Positions 7,478 through 16,830 of a DNA stretch of 64,000 nt are shown here, one piece after another; position 1 is the first letter of the stretch; each line of letters starts with the position of its first letter. The stretch is from an uncultured Nitrosomonadaceae bacterium (GTDB taxonomy: Bacteria; Pseudomonadota; Gammaproteobacteria; Burkholderiales; Nitrosomonadaceae). The stretch is taken from assembly GCA_943787405.1 (NCBI GenBank), contig CALSMH010000001.1, forward strand, positions 186,001 to 250,000, written 5' to 3'. The notes beneath the pieces were generated by a model that was not told the origin of the DNA, did not search any database, and saw nothing but the letters and a program-made list of their open reading frames with translations. The translations under genes and the position numbers were made by a program.

Positions 7478-8596
7478 ATGATTCTCATCCTGAACCCTGA
7501 CGCTTGCGCGACCAAACCTGATTATAGGCAACTAATGGAGCATCTTGCTAGCCTTCCTGGTATTTCTACCCGCGTACATGCTGAAGCCGGTGTTGAACAA
7601 ACGCTAACAGAAGTATATTTGATTGGTGATACCAAATCGCTACCTTTAGAAGACATGCAAAGTTTACCTTGTGTAGACAGAGTAGTGCGGATCTCAGAGG
7701 AGTATCGAGTTCTCGGGCGGCACAAAAATGATGACCGCCCTACTCATTTTGATTATAACGGAGTACGTTTTGGGCAAGATACATTAAATATATTTGCAGG
7801 ATTGTGCGCAGTTGATACGCCGGAACATGTAGAATTAATGATGAAAGCGTTGAGAGACAATGGTTTAAACTGTACACGAATGGGCGCTTATAAGCCTCGT
7901 ACCAGTCCATACTCCTTTCAGGGTCACGGCAAGGCCTGTCTACCTTATGTATTTGATTTGGCAGGTAAATATGGAATCAAAGTTATTGCTATGGAGGTCA
8001 CGCATGAATCCCATGTTGATGAAATCCGTGAAGCGCTGGCGCAGGCTGGTAATCCTACGGGGGTAATGCTACAGATTGGCACTCGAAACACACAGAATTT
8101 TGAATTATTGAAAATTGTCGGGCGCCAGCAGGATTTTCCGGTACTTATCAAACGTGGTTTTGGCATCACGTTAGATGAGTCACTAAATGCCGCAGAATAT
8201 TTGGCATCTGAGGGAAATAGCAGAGTGGTGTTTGGTCTTCGGGGGATGAAGACCACAGGTGCTGATCCTCATCGTAATTTTGTAGATTTTGCCCATGTGC
8301 CTGTAGTGAAACGTCTGACACGTATGCCAGTTTGTATTGATCCTTCACATTCGGTCGGTGCCCGCACATGCTCTCCAGAAGGTATACTGGATATTATGCA
8401 GGCTACTGCTCAGGGTGTAATTGCCGGTGCAAATATGATTCTAGTGGACTTTCACCCGGTACCAAGTAAGGCGTTGGTGGACGGACCACAAGCACTGAAG
8501 ATGAATGAGTTGTCACATTTTTTGGAAGACATTTCCATTGCCCGCGAAGCTTATGTGCAGCGTACAGCCTTAGCTGAGAGATACCCAGATAAATAA
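7478..8596 (+). CDS. aroF: 3-deoxy-7-phosphoheptulonate synthase (DAHP synthase), AroF type Iβ
   Basis: This enzyme condenses phosphoenolpyruvate and erythrose 4-phosphate, the first step of the shikimate pathway to aromatic amino acids. The 372-residue protein has an amino-terminal ferredoxin-like regulatory domain (about 1-70), seen in type Iβ enzymes, followed by the barrel. Substrate-binding motifs are KPRTSPYSFQG at 139-149, LIKRG near 230 and DPSHSVG near 287. The amino-terminal domain implies feedback control by an aromatic amino acid, but which one cannot be told. It has its own promoter and is followed after about 110 bp by thiO. Confidence 0.93.
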   Translation: MILILNPDACATKPDYRQLMEHLASLPGISTRVHAEAGVEQTLTEVYLIGDTKSLPLEDMQSLPCVDRVVRISEEYRVLGRHKNDDRPTHFDYNGVRFGQDTLNIFAGLCAVDTPEHVELMMKALRDNGLNCTRMGAYKPRTSPYSFQGHGKACLPYVFDLAGKYGIKVIAMEVTHESHVDEIREALAQAGNPTGVMLQIGTRNTQNFELLKIVGRQQDFPVLIKRGFGITLDESLNAAEYLASEGNSRVVFGLRGMKTTGADPHRNFVDFAHVPVVKRLTRMPVCIDPSHSVGARTCSPEGILDIMQATAQGVIAGANMILVDFHPVPSKALVDGPQALKMNELSHFLEDISIAREAYVQRTALAERYPDK

Positions 8597-8707
8597 GTAT
8601 TCGCTATGAAAAGTGAATATCTGCAGCGAAACCACTGAGCAGCTCGTCAGAGAAAGTCTGTTTTCATTTGTCTAAAATGTAAAGTGTTCTAAGTGGGGAA
8701 TAATTTC

Positions 8708-9811
8708 TTGGCAGATGATATTGTTGTTATAGGTGGAGGGGTGATCGGGCTTACCGTGGCAAATGAGTTTTTGCGGTTGGGCGCGAAAGTACGGATTTTA
8801 GAACGAAATTACTGCGGAAGAGAGTCTTCTTGGGCAGGTGGCGGCATACTTTCGCCATTGTTGCCATGGGATTATCCGGACCCAGTGACAGAATTAACAC
8901 AGTTTAGTAACCGATTACTACCGAGCTTGGCTGAAACTCTCCGACAAGAAACAGGGATTGATCCAGAATACCGAGCTTGTGGCATGCTTGCTCTTCCTGA
9001 TATGAATAATAAGGAAGGCACCAAATTTATCGGGGCTAGGGATTGGTGTACACGTAACACTTTTCCTTTGAAGGAAGTGTATCCGAATGAAGCCTTTCCA
9101 AGGCTCACATTTGGCAAATTTGCAGATAAACTAGCATTATGGCTTCCCTCAGTTGCACAAGTGCGTAGCCCCAGATTATTACAGGCGCTGAAAATCTCAG
9201 TAGAATCATCTGGCGGTTCTATCGTAGAGCATACTAAAGTTACGGGTTGGCGGATGGGTCAAGGTCGGGTCGAGTCGGTTATTACCGATCGGGGAGATTA
9301 CTCTGGCACGAATTATATTGTTGCAGCTGGAGCGTGGAGCCGTGAAGTACTTGATAGATATGCTTCAAAAATTAACATTTACCCTGTGCGGGGGCAGATG
9401 TTGCTTTTTAAAGTAGAAGCTAGTTTGCTTGATACAGTTGTGTTCCAGAATGGGTTTTATCTGATACCGCGACAAGACGGATATATACTTGCAGGGAGCA
9501 CCGTAGAGGATTCTGGGTTTGATAAAAATACTACTACAGATGCGCGTAAGCAATTATTTGAGAGGGCCCATGATTTTTTACCCGAACTGACTGAAAAAAC
9601 TCTAGTCGGGCACTGGGCAGGGCTTCGCCCTGGGTCTCCTGAAAATATACCCGTTATTAACCGTCACCCCGTATTTGATAATCTTTATTTAAATAGCGGC
9701 CATCACCGCTATGGAGTAACTATGGCGCTCGGGAGCGCACATCTTTTATCAAACATGATCATGAAAAATCCTCAGCCATTTGATGTCGCCCCCTATAGGT
9801 GGCATTTATAA
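8708..9811 (+). CDS. thiO: Glycine oxidase ThiO (FAD-dependent, thiamine biosynthesis)
   Basis: ThiO oxidises glycine to iminoglycine, which supplies the thiazole ring of thiamine. The FAD-binding motif GGGVIG lies right at the amino end, followed by the DAO-family segment ESSWAGGGILSPL and the carboxy-terminal GHHRYGVTMALGSA. A GTG at 8693 gives 372 residues, but I prefer the TTG at 8708 (367 residues): a GGGGA ribosome site at 8695-8699 stands 8 bases before it and the protein then begins MADDIVVIGGG, as related proteins do. No other thiamine gene or TPP riboswitch is nearby. A related D-amino-acid oxidase activity cannot be excluded. Confidence 0.85.
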   Translation: MADDIVVIGGGVIGLTVANEFLRLGAKVRILERNYCGRESSWAGGGILSPLLPWDYPDPVTELTQFSNRLLPSLAETLRQETGIDPEYRACGMLALPDMNNKEGTKFIGARDWCTRNTFPLKEVYPNEAFPRLTFGKFADKLALWLPSVAQVRSPRLLQALKISVESSGGSIVEHTKVTGWRMGQGRVESVITDRGDYSGTNYIVAAGAWSREVLDRYASKINIYPVRGQMLLFKVEASLLDTVVFQNGFYLIPRQDGYILAGSTVEDSGFDKNTTTDARKQLFERAHDFLPELTEKTLVGHWAGLRPGSPENIPVINRHPVFDNLYLNSGHHRYGVTMALGSAHLLSNMIMKNPQPFDVAPYRWHL

Positions 9812-9903
9812 ATACTAGGAAATATTGTTTCTGATCTTCCCCGCTTTATCCACAGAGAACGGGGTGGTAATATTAACGTACACTAACAAAAAATATAGAC
9901 ATC

Positions 9904-10629
9904 ATGGCAGGGCACAGCAAGTGGGCAAATATCAAGCACAAGAAAGCAGCAACAGATGCCAAGCGTGGTAAGATTTTTACTCGGGCGATTAAGGAAATAA
10001 CAGTTGCTGCACGACTGGGTGGTGGTGAAATAGCAAGTAATCCGAGATTACGTTTAGCGGTTGATAAGGCTTATGATCAAAACATGCCTAAGGCCAATGT
10101 AGAGCGCGCAATTAAACGTGGTAGCGGTGATTTGGAAGGTGTAAGTTACGAAGAAATTCGTTATGAAGGTTATGGCACTGCAGGTGCGGCTGTAGTGGTA
10201 GATTGTATGACAGACAATCGTGTACGAACTGTTGCAGACGTACGACACGCTTTTACTAAACATGGCGGCAACTTGGGCGCTGATGGGTCGGTTCTGTTTT
10301 TATTTAAACATTGTGGCCAGCTCTTCTTTGCTCCGGGTACTAACGAAGAGGAACTATTGGAGGCTGCTTTAGAGGCAGGTGCCGAGGATGTAATCAATAA
10401 TGATGACGGGAGCATTGAGGTTATTACCCCGCCGTATGAATTTATAGCTATTAAAGCTGCTTTGGAGAAAGCTGAGTTCAAAGCAGAGTTAGCTGCTGTG
10501 ACCATGAAATCAAGCAATGAGATTATATTAACAGGTGAAAATGCAGTAAAAATGCAAAAGTTATTGGATGCCCTTGAAAATATAGATGATGTTCAGGAAA
10601 TTTTTACCTCAGCAGTAATTGATAGTTAA
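9904..10629 (+). CDS. yebC: YebC/PmpR-family protein
   Basis: The 241-residue protein starts [22 protein letters not shown], cut here to its diagnostic [14 protein letters not shown], and has the [11 protein letters not shown] and [10 protein letters not shown] segments of the family. Members are described as DNA-binding regulators and, more recently, as factors that relieve ribosome stalling; which applies here is not known. It directly precedes ruvC (22 bp) as in many Proteobacteria, so yebC–ruvC–ruvA–ruvB is probably one operon. Confidence 0.95.
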   Translation: MAGHSKWANIKHKKAATDAKRGKIFTRAIKEITVAARLGGGEIASNPRLRLAVDKAYDQNMPKANVERAIKRGSGDLEGVSYEEIRYEGYGTAGAAVVVDCMTDNRVRTVADVRHAFTKHGGNLGADGSVLFLFKHCGQLFFAPGTNEEELLEAALEAGAEDVINNDDGSIEVITPPYEFIAIKAALEKAEFKAELAAVTMKSSNEIILTGENAVKMQKLLDALENIDDVQEIFTSAVIDS

Positions 10630-10651
10630 TTTATTATCTGATAGGTGACAT

Positions 10652-11170
10652 ATTCGCATTCTAGGTATTGACCCAGGCTTGCGCATAACTGGTTTTGGGG
10701 TTATCGATATAACTGGCAAAAAATTAACTTATGTCAGCAGTGGTCGCATCAAAACTTTAGATGCCGAGCTGCCATTACGTCTAAAATCAATCATGAATAA
10801 CCTCAATGAAGTTATTGCGCAACATCATCCTGATCAGGTTGCAGTGGAGCAGGTATTCGTTAACATTAACCCAAAATCAACACTGATGCTCGGGCAGGCG
10901 CGAGGTGCAGCAATTTGTGCGGCTGCATTAAATGATCTTTTTGTTGCAGAATATACTGCATTGCAAATCAAACAGGCAGTTGTCGGTAACGGTCATGCAA
11001 AGAAAGAGCAGGTTCAGGAAATGGTGAGTCGTTTATTAGGACTTTCTTCTAGGCCGGGTTCGGATGCGGCGGATGCGCTTGCTTGTGCTATTTGTCATGC
11101 TCATGGTGGTTTGGGCTTGGGTAACACATCAACCCAAGGGTACAGTATGAAACGCGGAAGACTGGCATGA
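10652..11170 (+). CDS. ruvC: Holliday junction endonuclease RuvC, probable ATT start
   Basis: RuvC cuts Holliday junctions resolved with RuvAB. Read from the ATT at 10652, the protein begins MRILGIDPG and has 172 residues. The four metal-binding acids then fall at Asp7, Glu66, Asp138 and Asp141, exactly the classical positions. The first standard start codon in frame, TTG at 10679, would remove Asp7 and leave an inactive enzyme. A TGA lies in frame at 10646-10648, so no ATG, GTG or TTG further upstream is possible. AGGTGA at 10643-10648 is a usable ribosome site. Either ATT is the real initiator, as in E. coli infC, or there is a one-base sequence error. The gene overlaps ruvA by ATGA. Confidence 0.88.
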   Translation: MRILGIDPGLRITGFGVIDITGKKLTYVSSGRIKTLDAELPLRLKSIMNNLNEVIAQHHPDQVAVEQVFVNINPKSTLMLGQARGAAICAAALNDLFVAEYTALQIKQAVVGNGHAKKEQVQEMVSRLLGLSSRPGSDAADALACAICHAHGGLGLGNTSTQGYSMKRGRLA

Positions 11171-11751
11171 TTGGAAGATTAACGGGTACATTATTAGAGA
11201 AGCAGCCACCTTTAGTGCTACTTGACGTGCAGGGTGTGGGATATGAAGTTAATGTTCCGATGAGTACATTCTATACCCTGCCAGATACTGGAGAGGTAAT
11301 TATTCTTCATACTTATCTTGTGGTGCGGGAAGATGTGCATTTGTTGTTTGGCTTTGCAACTGAAACTGAACGACAGGCTTTTCGTCAACTTGTAAAAATT
11401 TCCGGTGTGGGAGCAAGAACTGCATTAGCAGTATTATCAGGTTTGAGCGTCTCTGATTTATACCAGGCGGTGGTAGATCAGGATAGCAGGGAGATCATTC
11501 AGGTTCCAGGAATTGGCAAAAAAACTGCTGAGCGTTTGCTGTTGGAATTGCGGGACAAGCTTAGTTCTGACATGATTGGTGCTGATGGTCATGCATCCTC
11601 TTCAAAAGTAAATAATGACGTACTCAATGCCTTGTTAGCATTGGGCTATAATGAGCGCGAGGCTAGTTGGGCAATTAAAAAACTGTCCCTAGATATTAGT
11701 GTGTCTGAAGGGATACGAGAGGCTCTTAAATTTCTTTCAAAGGAAAGATAG
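11167..11751 (+). CDS. ruvA: Holliday junction branch migration protein RuvA
   Basis: RuvA binds the four-way junction and loads the RuvB motor. The 194-residue length is normal. An OB-fold amino-terminal domain (about 1-62) is followed by helix-hairpin-helix segments with SGVGARTAL and [18 protein letters not shown], and the carboxy-terminal domain that contacts RuvB (about 150-194, with [12 protein letters not shown]). It starts inside the ruvC stop (ATGA overlap), so translation is probably coupled. Confidence 0.97.
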   Translation: MIGRLTGTLLEKQPPLVLLDVQGVGYEVNVPMSTFYTLPDTGEVIILHTYLVVREDVHLLFGFATETERQAFRQLVKISGVGARTALAVLSGLSVSDLYQAVVDQDSREIIQVPGIGKKTAERLLLELRDKLSSDMIGADGHASSSKVNNDVLNALLALGYNEREASWAIKKLSLDISVSEGIREALKFLSKER

Positions 11752-11777
11752 TGTGAATATTCATTCTATACAGTTGA

Positions 11778-12809
11778 ATGATTGAAACTGAGAGATTAAT
11801 AACTGCTGCTCCCGTTTCCTCTCAAGAAGAGGTTGTAGAGTTAGCTTTGCGCCCGAAGCGCCTAGACGAATATGTTGGTCAGGAAAAGATACGTGGACAG
11901 TTGCAAATATTTATTGACGCTGCAAGGAATCGAAAGGAAGCGCTTGATCATGTGTTGTTGTATGGTCCTCCCGGACTAGGTAAGACTACCCTTGCTCATA
12001 TAATTGCAAAAGAAATGGGGGTGAGTTTGCGTCATACGTCTGGCCCAGTTCTTGAGCGACCTGGTGATTTGGCGGCACTTCTGACTAATCTTGAGCCTAA
12101 TGACGTATTATTTATTGATGAAATACACCGCCTTTCTCCGGTGGTAGAAGAGATTCTTTATCCGGCGCTCGAGGATTATCAACTTGATATCATGATTGGT
12201 GAAGGTCCTGCGGCACGCTCAGTTAAGCTTGATTTGCCTCCTTTTACTTTAGTGGGGGCCACTACCCGTGCTGGTATGCTGACTAATCCTCTACGTGATC
12301 GTTTCGGCATTGTTTCGCGGCTGGAATTCTACTCTTCTGATGAACTTACCAGAATCGTAACTCGTTCAGCCCGGGTGATGAATGTAGAGATTTCTCCTGA
12401 TGGTGCGACAGAAATTGCTATTCGTTCACGCGGAACGCCAAGAATTGTTAATAGACTCTTGCGCAGGGTACGAGATTTTGCTGAAGTTAAAGCAGAGGGA
12501 ACCATCAGTCAGGTTGTGGCAGATTCTGCACTGACTATGCTGGATGTAGATAGTATTGGTCTTGATGTGATGGATAGAAAGTTACTTTTATCAGTAATAG
12601 AAAAATTTGATGGCGGCCCCGTCGGAGTTGATAATCTGGCTGCGGCCATTAGTGAGGAGCGCGATACTATAGAAGATGTACTAGAGCCATACTTGATACA
12701 GCAGGGATTCCTGAAACGCACACCACGCGGACGTATGGCCACTAGTATTGCTTACCAGCATTTTAGAATACCATTGAAAAATGGGTTGAGCGGTGATACG
12801 AGTGAATAA
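11778..12809 (+). CDS. ruvB: Holliday junction DNA helicase RuvB
   Basis: RuvB is the hexameric AAA+ motor of branch migration. The 343-residue protein has Walker [10 protein letters not shown] at about 63-71, Walker B IDEIHR near 114-119, the sensor segment [18 protein letters not shown] and a carboxy-terminal winged helix. It lies 26 bp after ruvA and completes the operon; ybgC and the tol genes follow at 12 bp, so transcription may continue into them. Confidence 0.97.
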   Translation: MIETERLITAAPVSSQEEVVELALRPKRLDEYVGQEKIRGQLQIFIDAARNRKEALDHVLLYGPPGLGKTTLAHIIAKEMGVSLRHTSGPVLERPGDLAALLTNLEPNDVLFIDEIHRLSPVVEEILYPALEDYQLDIMIGEGPAARSVKLDLPPFTLVGATTRAGMLTNPLRDRFGIVSRLEFYSSDELTRIVTRSARVMNVEISPDGATEIAIRSRGTPRIVNRLLRRVRDFAEVKAEGTISQVVADSALTMLDVDSIGLDVMDRKLLLSVIEKFDGGPVGVDNLAAAISEERDTIEDVLEPYLIQQGFLKRTPRGRMATSIAYQHFRIPLKNGLSGDTSE

Positions 12810-12821
12810 AAATACTAGAAC

Positions 12822-13259
12822 ATGGAGAAAGGTATTAGAACTAATCTGAAAACAGATCCTGCTTTTACTCTCCCTACCCGAGTCTATTATCAAGATACGG
12901 ATGCGGGGGGCGTAGTTTATCATTCCACCTATTTAAACTTTATGGAGCGTGCCCGTTACGAATGGATGCGCGGACTGGGCTTGGATGTAAAAGTATTAGC
13001 TGAGATTCATAGGGTGATATTCATGATACGTTCGCTGAATATTGAATATTTTAAGCCAGCTATACTAGATGATCTACTCGATGTAACAGTACAGGATGCT
13101 GATCTTGGAAGAGCCCGTATTACAATTTCCCAGAATGTTCTTCGCGGACAAACTACACTAGTCAGCGCAACTACTCAGGTGGTATGTGTAGGCGCTGATA
13201 CACTTAAGCTAGCAAGTTTACCTACTTCATTACGAAATAAATTTGGAAATCAATTATGA
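12822..13259 (+). CDS. ybgC: Tol-Pal system-associated acyl-CoA thioesterase
   Basis: This is a 145-residue hotdog-fold protein with the 4-hydroxybenzoyl-CoA thioesterase-type motif YYQDTDAGGVVYHSTYLNFMER split around the catalytic Asp (YYQDTDAGGVVYH) near residue 27. YbgC acts on acyl-CoA or acyl-ACP and is encoded with the Tol-Pal genes in most Proteobacteria, pointing to a link with phospholipid synthesis. Its stop codon overlaps the tolQ start (ATGA). Confidence 0.93.
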   Translation: MEKGIRTNLKTDPAFTLPTRVYYQDTDAGGVVYHSTYLNFMERARYEWMRGLGLDVKVLAEIHRVIFMIRSLNIEYFKPAILDDLLDVTVQDADLGRARITISQNVLRGQTTLVSATTQVVCVGADTLKLASLPTSLRNKFGNQL

Positions 13260-13942
13260 ATGCAACCGTTACTCAAGATATGTCTATATTTACACTTATT
13301 AGTTCTGCTAGCATACCGGTACAGCTAGTAATGGCAATGTTGTTAATTACTTCTTTTTTATCCTGGTGGTTTATTTTTAGAAAATTTTATACTATCAGAG
13401 AAGAAACAAAACAAAGCGATGAGTTTGAGGATATTTTTTGGAAGGGCGCCGACCTAAATGAACTATACCAAAGCGTCTTAAGTGCACGGTATACAACAGG
13501 TGGCATGGAAAGAATTTTTGAAGCGGGATTCCGAGAATTTATCAAGCATGATCACCGACCAGGATCAGATGTAAGCGCAGCAATGGATGGTACCCGCCGC
13601 GCAATGAGAGCGACGTATCAACGTGAAATGGACAGACTTGAATCACAGTTATCTTTTCTTGCTACAGTAGGGTCAGTAAGTCCATACATTGGTTTGTTTG
13701 GTACCGTGTGGGGGATTATGAACTCTTTTCGCAGCCTATCAAATGTTACGCAGGCAACCATTTCCCATGTTGCGCCGGGCATTGCTGAAGCATTAATTGC
13801 AACAGCAATGGGATTGTTTGCTGCGATTCCTGCAGTTATCGCCTATAACCGCTACGCTACTGATATTGATCGACTTTCAACACGCTTTGAAAGTTTTATG
13901 GAAGAGTTGTCAAATGTATTGCAGCGTCAGGCCAATGGATAA
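13256..13942 (+). CDS. tolQ: Tol-Pal system proton channel subunit TolQ
   Basis: TolQ is an inner-membrane protein of the MotA/TolQ/ExbB family that, with TolR, uses the proton gradient to power TolA during outer-membrane constriction. The 228-residue protein has three membrane segments at about 16-38, 135-157 and 170-192, with the family segment GSVSPYIGLFGTVWGIM before the second and GLFAAIPAVIAYN in the third. It overlaps ybgC by 4 bp and tolR follows after 24 bp. Confidence 0.96.
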   Translation: MNATVTQDMSIFTLISSASIPVQLVMAMLLITSFLSWWFIFRKFYTIREETKQSDEFEDIFWKGADLNELYQSVLSARYTTGGMERIFEAGFREFIKHDHRPGSDVSAAMDGTRRAMRATYQREMDRLESQLSFLATVGSVSPYIGLFGTVWGIMNSFRSLSNVTQATISHVAPGIAEALIATAMGLFAAIPAVIAYNRYATDIDRLSTRFESFMEELSNVLQRQANG

Positions 13943-13966
13943 GATTAGATTAATAGGAACAGTTTC

Positions 13967-14383
13967 ATGAGTATGCGCCGAGCAAAGCGACGCTTGATGA
14001 ACGAAATTAACGTTGTGCCATATATTGACGTAATGTTGGTGTTATTGATCATTTTTATGATTACAGCGCCGCTGGTTAATTCTGGCCAGATTGAATTGCC
14101 TCAGATTGGTAAATCACTGAAGCCAACGATTGCGCCCCTAGAGGTGATTATTAAGGCTGATAAAAGCTTAGCCATACGTGATCTTGCATTGACGACTACA
14201 GAACGGAAGGTTAACCGTGATGAATTGATAGCTGTAATTAAGAAAAAACAGGAAAAAAATAAAGATCAACCCGTAGTAATTGCTGCTGATAAGAATGTAC
14301 GATACGAAGAAGTAATAAAAATGATGGATATTCTACAAAAGCAGAGGGTTACCAAAGTGGGTCTTCTGGCTAAACAAAAATGA
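13967..14383 (+). CDS. tolR: Tol-Pal system protein TolR
   Basis: TolR (138 residues) has one membrane segment near 19-38 containing the proton-carrying Asp in [11 protein letters not shown], followed by a periplasmic ExbD-type domain. It pairs with TolQ and TolA. The start is supported by the Arg/Lys-rich cytoplasmic end (MSMRRAKRR) typical of the family. The tolA gene begins 16 bp downstream. Confidence 0.95.
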   Translation: MSMRRAKRRLMNEINVVPYIDVMLVLLIIFMITAPLVNSGQIELPQIGKSLKPTIAPLEVIIKADKSLAIRDLALTTTERKVNRDELIAVIKKKQEKNKDQPVVIAADKNVRYEEVIKMMDILQKQRVTKVGLLAKQK

Positions 14384-14399
14384 TCAACACGAATATTCG

Positions 14400-15434
14400 A
14401 TGAGAGGGAAATCACCAGTATCTGCTAACCGGGATCAGAAGTGGATTAAGGCAGGAGTGCTAGCTTTATTGGTGCACGTAGTATTTTTTATTTTTATGAC
14501 TTTTGGGCTTAGTTGGAAAACTAATCCACCGGAAGGGATAGTGGTGGATTTATGGAGTGATTTGCCTCAGCCTGAGCAAAAACCAACTAAAAAAATTAAA
14601 GCGCAGCCACCAAAGCCAGCACCATCAAAAAAAATTAAGTCAGTGCCGCCAAAAAAAGTTAAAGTAGTGCCACCAAAAAAAGTAGAATCATTGCCGTCAA
14701 AGGCCGATATAGTACTTAAAAAAGAAAAAGAAAAAGAAAAAGAAAAAGAGAAAAAGGCAAAGTTAGCTAAGGAGAAGAAAGAAAAAGAGAAAAAGGCAAA
14801 ATTAGCTAAAGAGAAAAAAGAAAAAGAGAAAAAGGCAAAGTTAGCTAAAGAGAAGAAAGAAAAAGAGAAAAAGGCAAAGTTAGCTAAAGAGAAGAAAGAA
14901 AAAGAGAAGAAAGCAAAGTTAGCTAAAGAGAAGAAAGAAAAAGAGAAGAAAGCAAAGTTAGCTAAAGAGAAAAAAGAAAAAGAGAAGAAAGCAAAGTTAG
15001 CTAAAGAGAAAAAAGAAAAAGAGAGAAAAATAAAAGAGCAGAATGCCAGAGTGGCAGCTGAAACAGAGAGATTTCAGAAGGAGCTACGAGAAGAAGAGGA
15101 AAGAAGAAGGCTTCAAAAACTGGCTTATGCAAAAGCAGCAGCTAAGCGAAACCTGATAGATGAATATAAGGCAAAGATTCTGGCAAAGATCAAAAGTAAA
15201 CTAGTGCTGCCACCAGATTTACCAAATGATCCTGTTGCCGAGTACAATATTACATTGCTGCCAGGTGGAGAAATTTTGAGTGTTAAATTACGAAATAGCA
15301 GTGGATTTCGTTCGTTCGATGAGGCCGTAGAGCGTGCAATTATATTAGCCAGGCCGTTACCTTTACCAAAGGATAAATTATTATTTCCAAATTTTCGGGA
15401 TTTAGGTGTTAAGGTACATTATCTCGATGATTAG
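14400..15434 (+). CDS. tolA: Tol-Pal system protein TolA with long Lys-rich helical repeat
   Basis: TolA spans the periplasm between the TolQR motor and TolB/Pal. The 344-residue protein has one membrane helix at about 16-37, a Pro/Lys-rich stretch (45-100), a very charged helical domain II, and a carboxy-terminal TonB-like domain (about 245-344, with ILAKIKSKLVLPPDLP). Domain II includes seven near-identical 13-residue units (AKLAKEKKEKEKK). This is the expected long helix in an unusually pure repeated form. The gene ends inside the tolB start (ATGATTAG). Confidence 0.93.
   Translation: MRGKSPVSANRDQKWIKAGVLALLVHVVFFIFMTFGLSWKTNPPEGIVVDLWSDLPQPEQKPTKKIKAQPPKPAPSKKIKSVPPKKVKVVPPKKVESLPSKADIVLKKEKEKEKEKEKKAKLAKEKKEKEKKAKLAKEKKEKEKKAKLAKEKKEKEKKAKLAKEKKEKEKKAKLAKEKKEKEKKAKLAKEKKEKEKKAKLAKEKKEKERKIKEQNARVAAETERFQKELREEEERRRLQKLAYAKAAAKRNLIDEYKAKILAKIKSKLVLPPDLPNDPVAEYNITLLPGGEILSVKLRNSSGFRSFDEAVERAIILARPLPLPKDKLLFPNFRDLGVKVHYLDD
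14757..15029 (+). repeat. Seven tandem 39-bp units inside tolA
   Basis: Seven 39-bp units encode the 13-residue unit AKLAKEKKEKEKK in the periplasmic helix of TolA. The copies differ mainly by silent A/G changes in Lys and Glu codons; the last copy changes K to R. A shorter GAAAAA repeat (KEKEKE) precedes them. The copy number is likely to vary between strains by slippage or recombination, changing the helix length in steps of 13 residues. Confidence 0.9.
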
Positions 15435-16785
15435 TATAATTTCTCCCTATAAAATATTTTTTTCGAAAATTAACTCTATGTGGAATTCTTTACATCAATC
15501 TTCCGGCTCTATACTTGTTCTAATATTTTGTTTGTTTAGTTCTCCGCTTCATGCTGCTCTCGATATCGAGATCTTTGGCGGCGGAGCCTCTCAGATTCCC
15601 ATTGCTATTATTCCATTTGCTGCTGAGGAAAGACTCGCGCAAAGTGTAACAGCAGTTGTGAGATCTGATCTGCAGCGGAGTGGACTGTTTAGAATGGTTG
15701 ACTCAGTTAGCTCCATTCCTCATGAGCCTAGTGAAATTATTTATCCTGATTGGCAAATGCGGGGGGTAAATGCAATGGTTATTGGAGCCACTAGGCTATT
15801 GCCTAATGGGCAAGTAGAGGTACGATATCGTCTTATGGATATAGCAAAACAGCAAATATTGATTAGTGATATGGAAACTGTTTCTGTAAAGCAATTACGT
15901 GCTGTTGCCCACCGAATGGCTGATAGTATTTATGAAAAATTAACAGGTGATATAGGGGTCTTTAGCACCCGCATTGCTTATGTGGCAAAACAGGGAGAAA
16001 GGTATGCATTAAAGGTTGCCGATGCAGACGGGTTCAATGCGCGGACAGCAATTGAATATACTGAACCAATTATTTCACTTGCATGGTCACCGGACGGTAC
16101 TAAAATAGCTTATGTTTCTTTTGAGAACAAAAAACCAGTTATTCACGTACAGACCCTTTCAACTGGAGAGCGTAGGGCCATAGCAAGGTTTAGGGGGAGC
16201 AATAGTGCTCCGGCTTGGTCCCCTGACGGTAAAAAAATTGCAATAGTTCTAAGTAAGAAGGGTGGCTCACAAATTTTTTTAATAAATTCTGATGGAAGCG
16301 GGTTGAGAAGGCTTACCAAGAGTTCCAGTATTGATACTGAGCCTAATTTTTCGCCAGATGGAAAATCAATTATTTTTACTTCTGACCGTGGTGGTAGTCC
16401 TCAAATTTATCGAATGGCAGTAGCAGGGTCTGCATCAAGGGTGGCTGAACGTCTTACTTTTGAAGGTAGTTATAATGTAAGTCCACAATATCATCATGAT
16501 GGTAAGAATTTTATCTATATACACCGGAACGATTCACAATTTAATGTAGCTATACAGAGCCTGGAAACTCGTCAAGTACAATTACTAACTGACTCTGCAT
16601 TTGATGAATCTCCTAGTTTTGCACCGAATGGCAAGATAATCCTGTATGCTACTGAAATTAAAGGACGTGGTATTTTAGCTGCAGTATCAAGTGATGGTAG
16701 AACAAGGCAGGAATTATCAACACAAGAAGGAGATATAAGAGAGCCGGCATGGGGACCTCTACCAAAGTGGCGCCGTAAGTTCTAA
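15427..16785 (+). CDS. tolB: Tol-Pal system periplasmic protein TolB
   Basis: TolB is a periplasmic six-bladed β-propeller that links Pal to TolA. The protein has an amino-terminal domain (ALDIEIFGGG onward) and repeated propeller motifs of the type AWSPDGKKIA, FSPDGKSIIFTSDR and SFAPNGKIILY. Possible starts are GTG 15406, ATG 15427 and ATG 15478. I chose 15427 because it overlaps the tolA stop and gives a signal peptide with positive charges before the hydrophobic core that ends in PLHA; 15478 gives a shorter signal peptide without Lys or Arg. The identity is secure; the start is not. Confidence 0.93.
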   Translation: MISIISPYKIFFSKINSMWNSLHQSSGSILVLIFCLFSSPLHAALDIEIFGGGASQIPIAIIPFAAEERLAQSVTAVVRSDLQRSGLFRMVDSVSSIPHEPSEIIYPDWQMRGVNAMVIGATRLLPNGQVEVRYRLMDIAKQQILISDMETVSVKQLRAVAHRMADSIYEKLTGDIGVFSTRIAYVAKQGERYALKVADADGFNARTAIEYTEPIISLAWSPDGTKIAYVSFENKKPVIHVQTLSTGERRAIARFRGSNSAPAWSPDGKKIAIVLSKKGGSQIFLINSDGSGLRRLTKSSSIDTEPNFSPDGKSIIFTSDRGGSPQIYRMAVAGSASRVAERLTFEGSYNVSPQYHHDGKNFIYIHRNDSQFNVAIQSLETRQVQLLTDSAFDESPSFAPNGKIILYATEIKGRGILAAVSSDGRTRQELSTQEGDIREPAWGPLPKWRRKF

Positions 16786-16830
16786 TTTTGTTTGGTCGTG
16801 TAGATTGGTAAATTTATAAGGGAGAGAATC

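Noticed and set aside
10679-11170. RuvC starting at TTG 10679
   Set aside because: It would lack residues 1-9 including the catalytic Asp7, although the encoding sequence is intact directly upstream.
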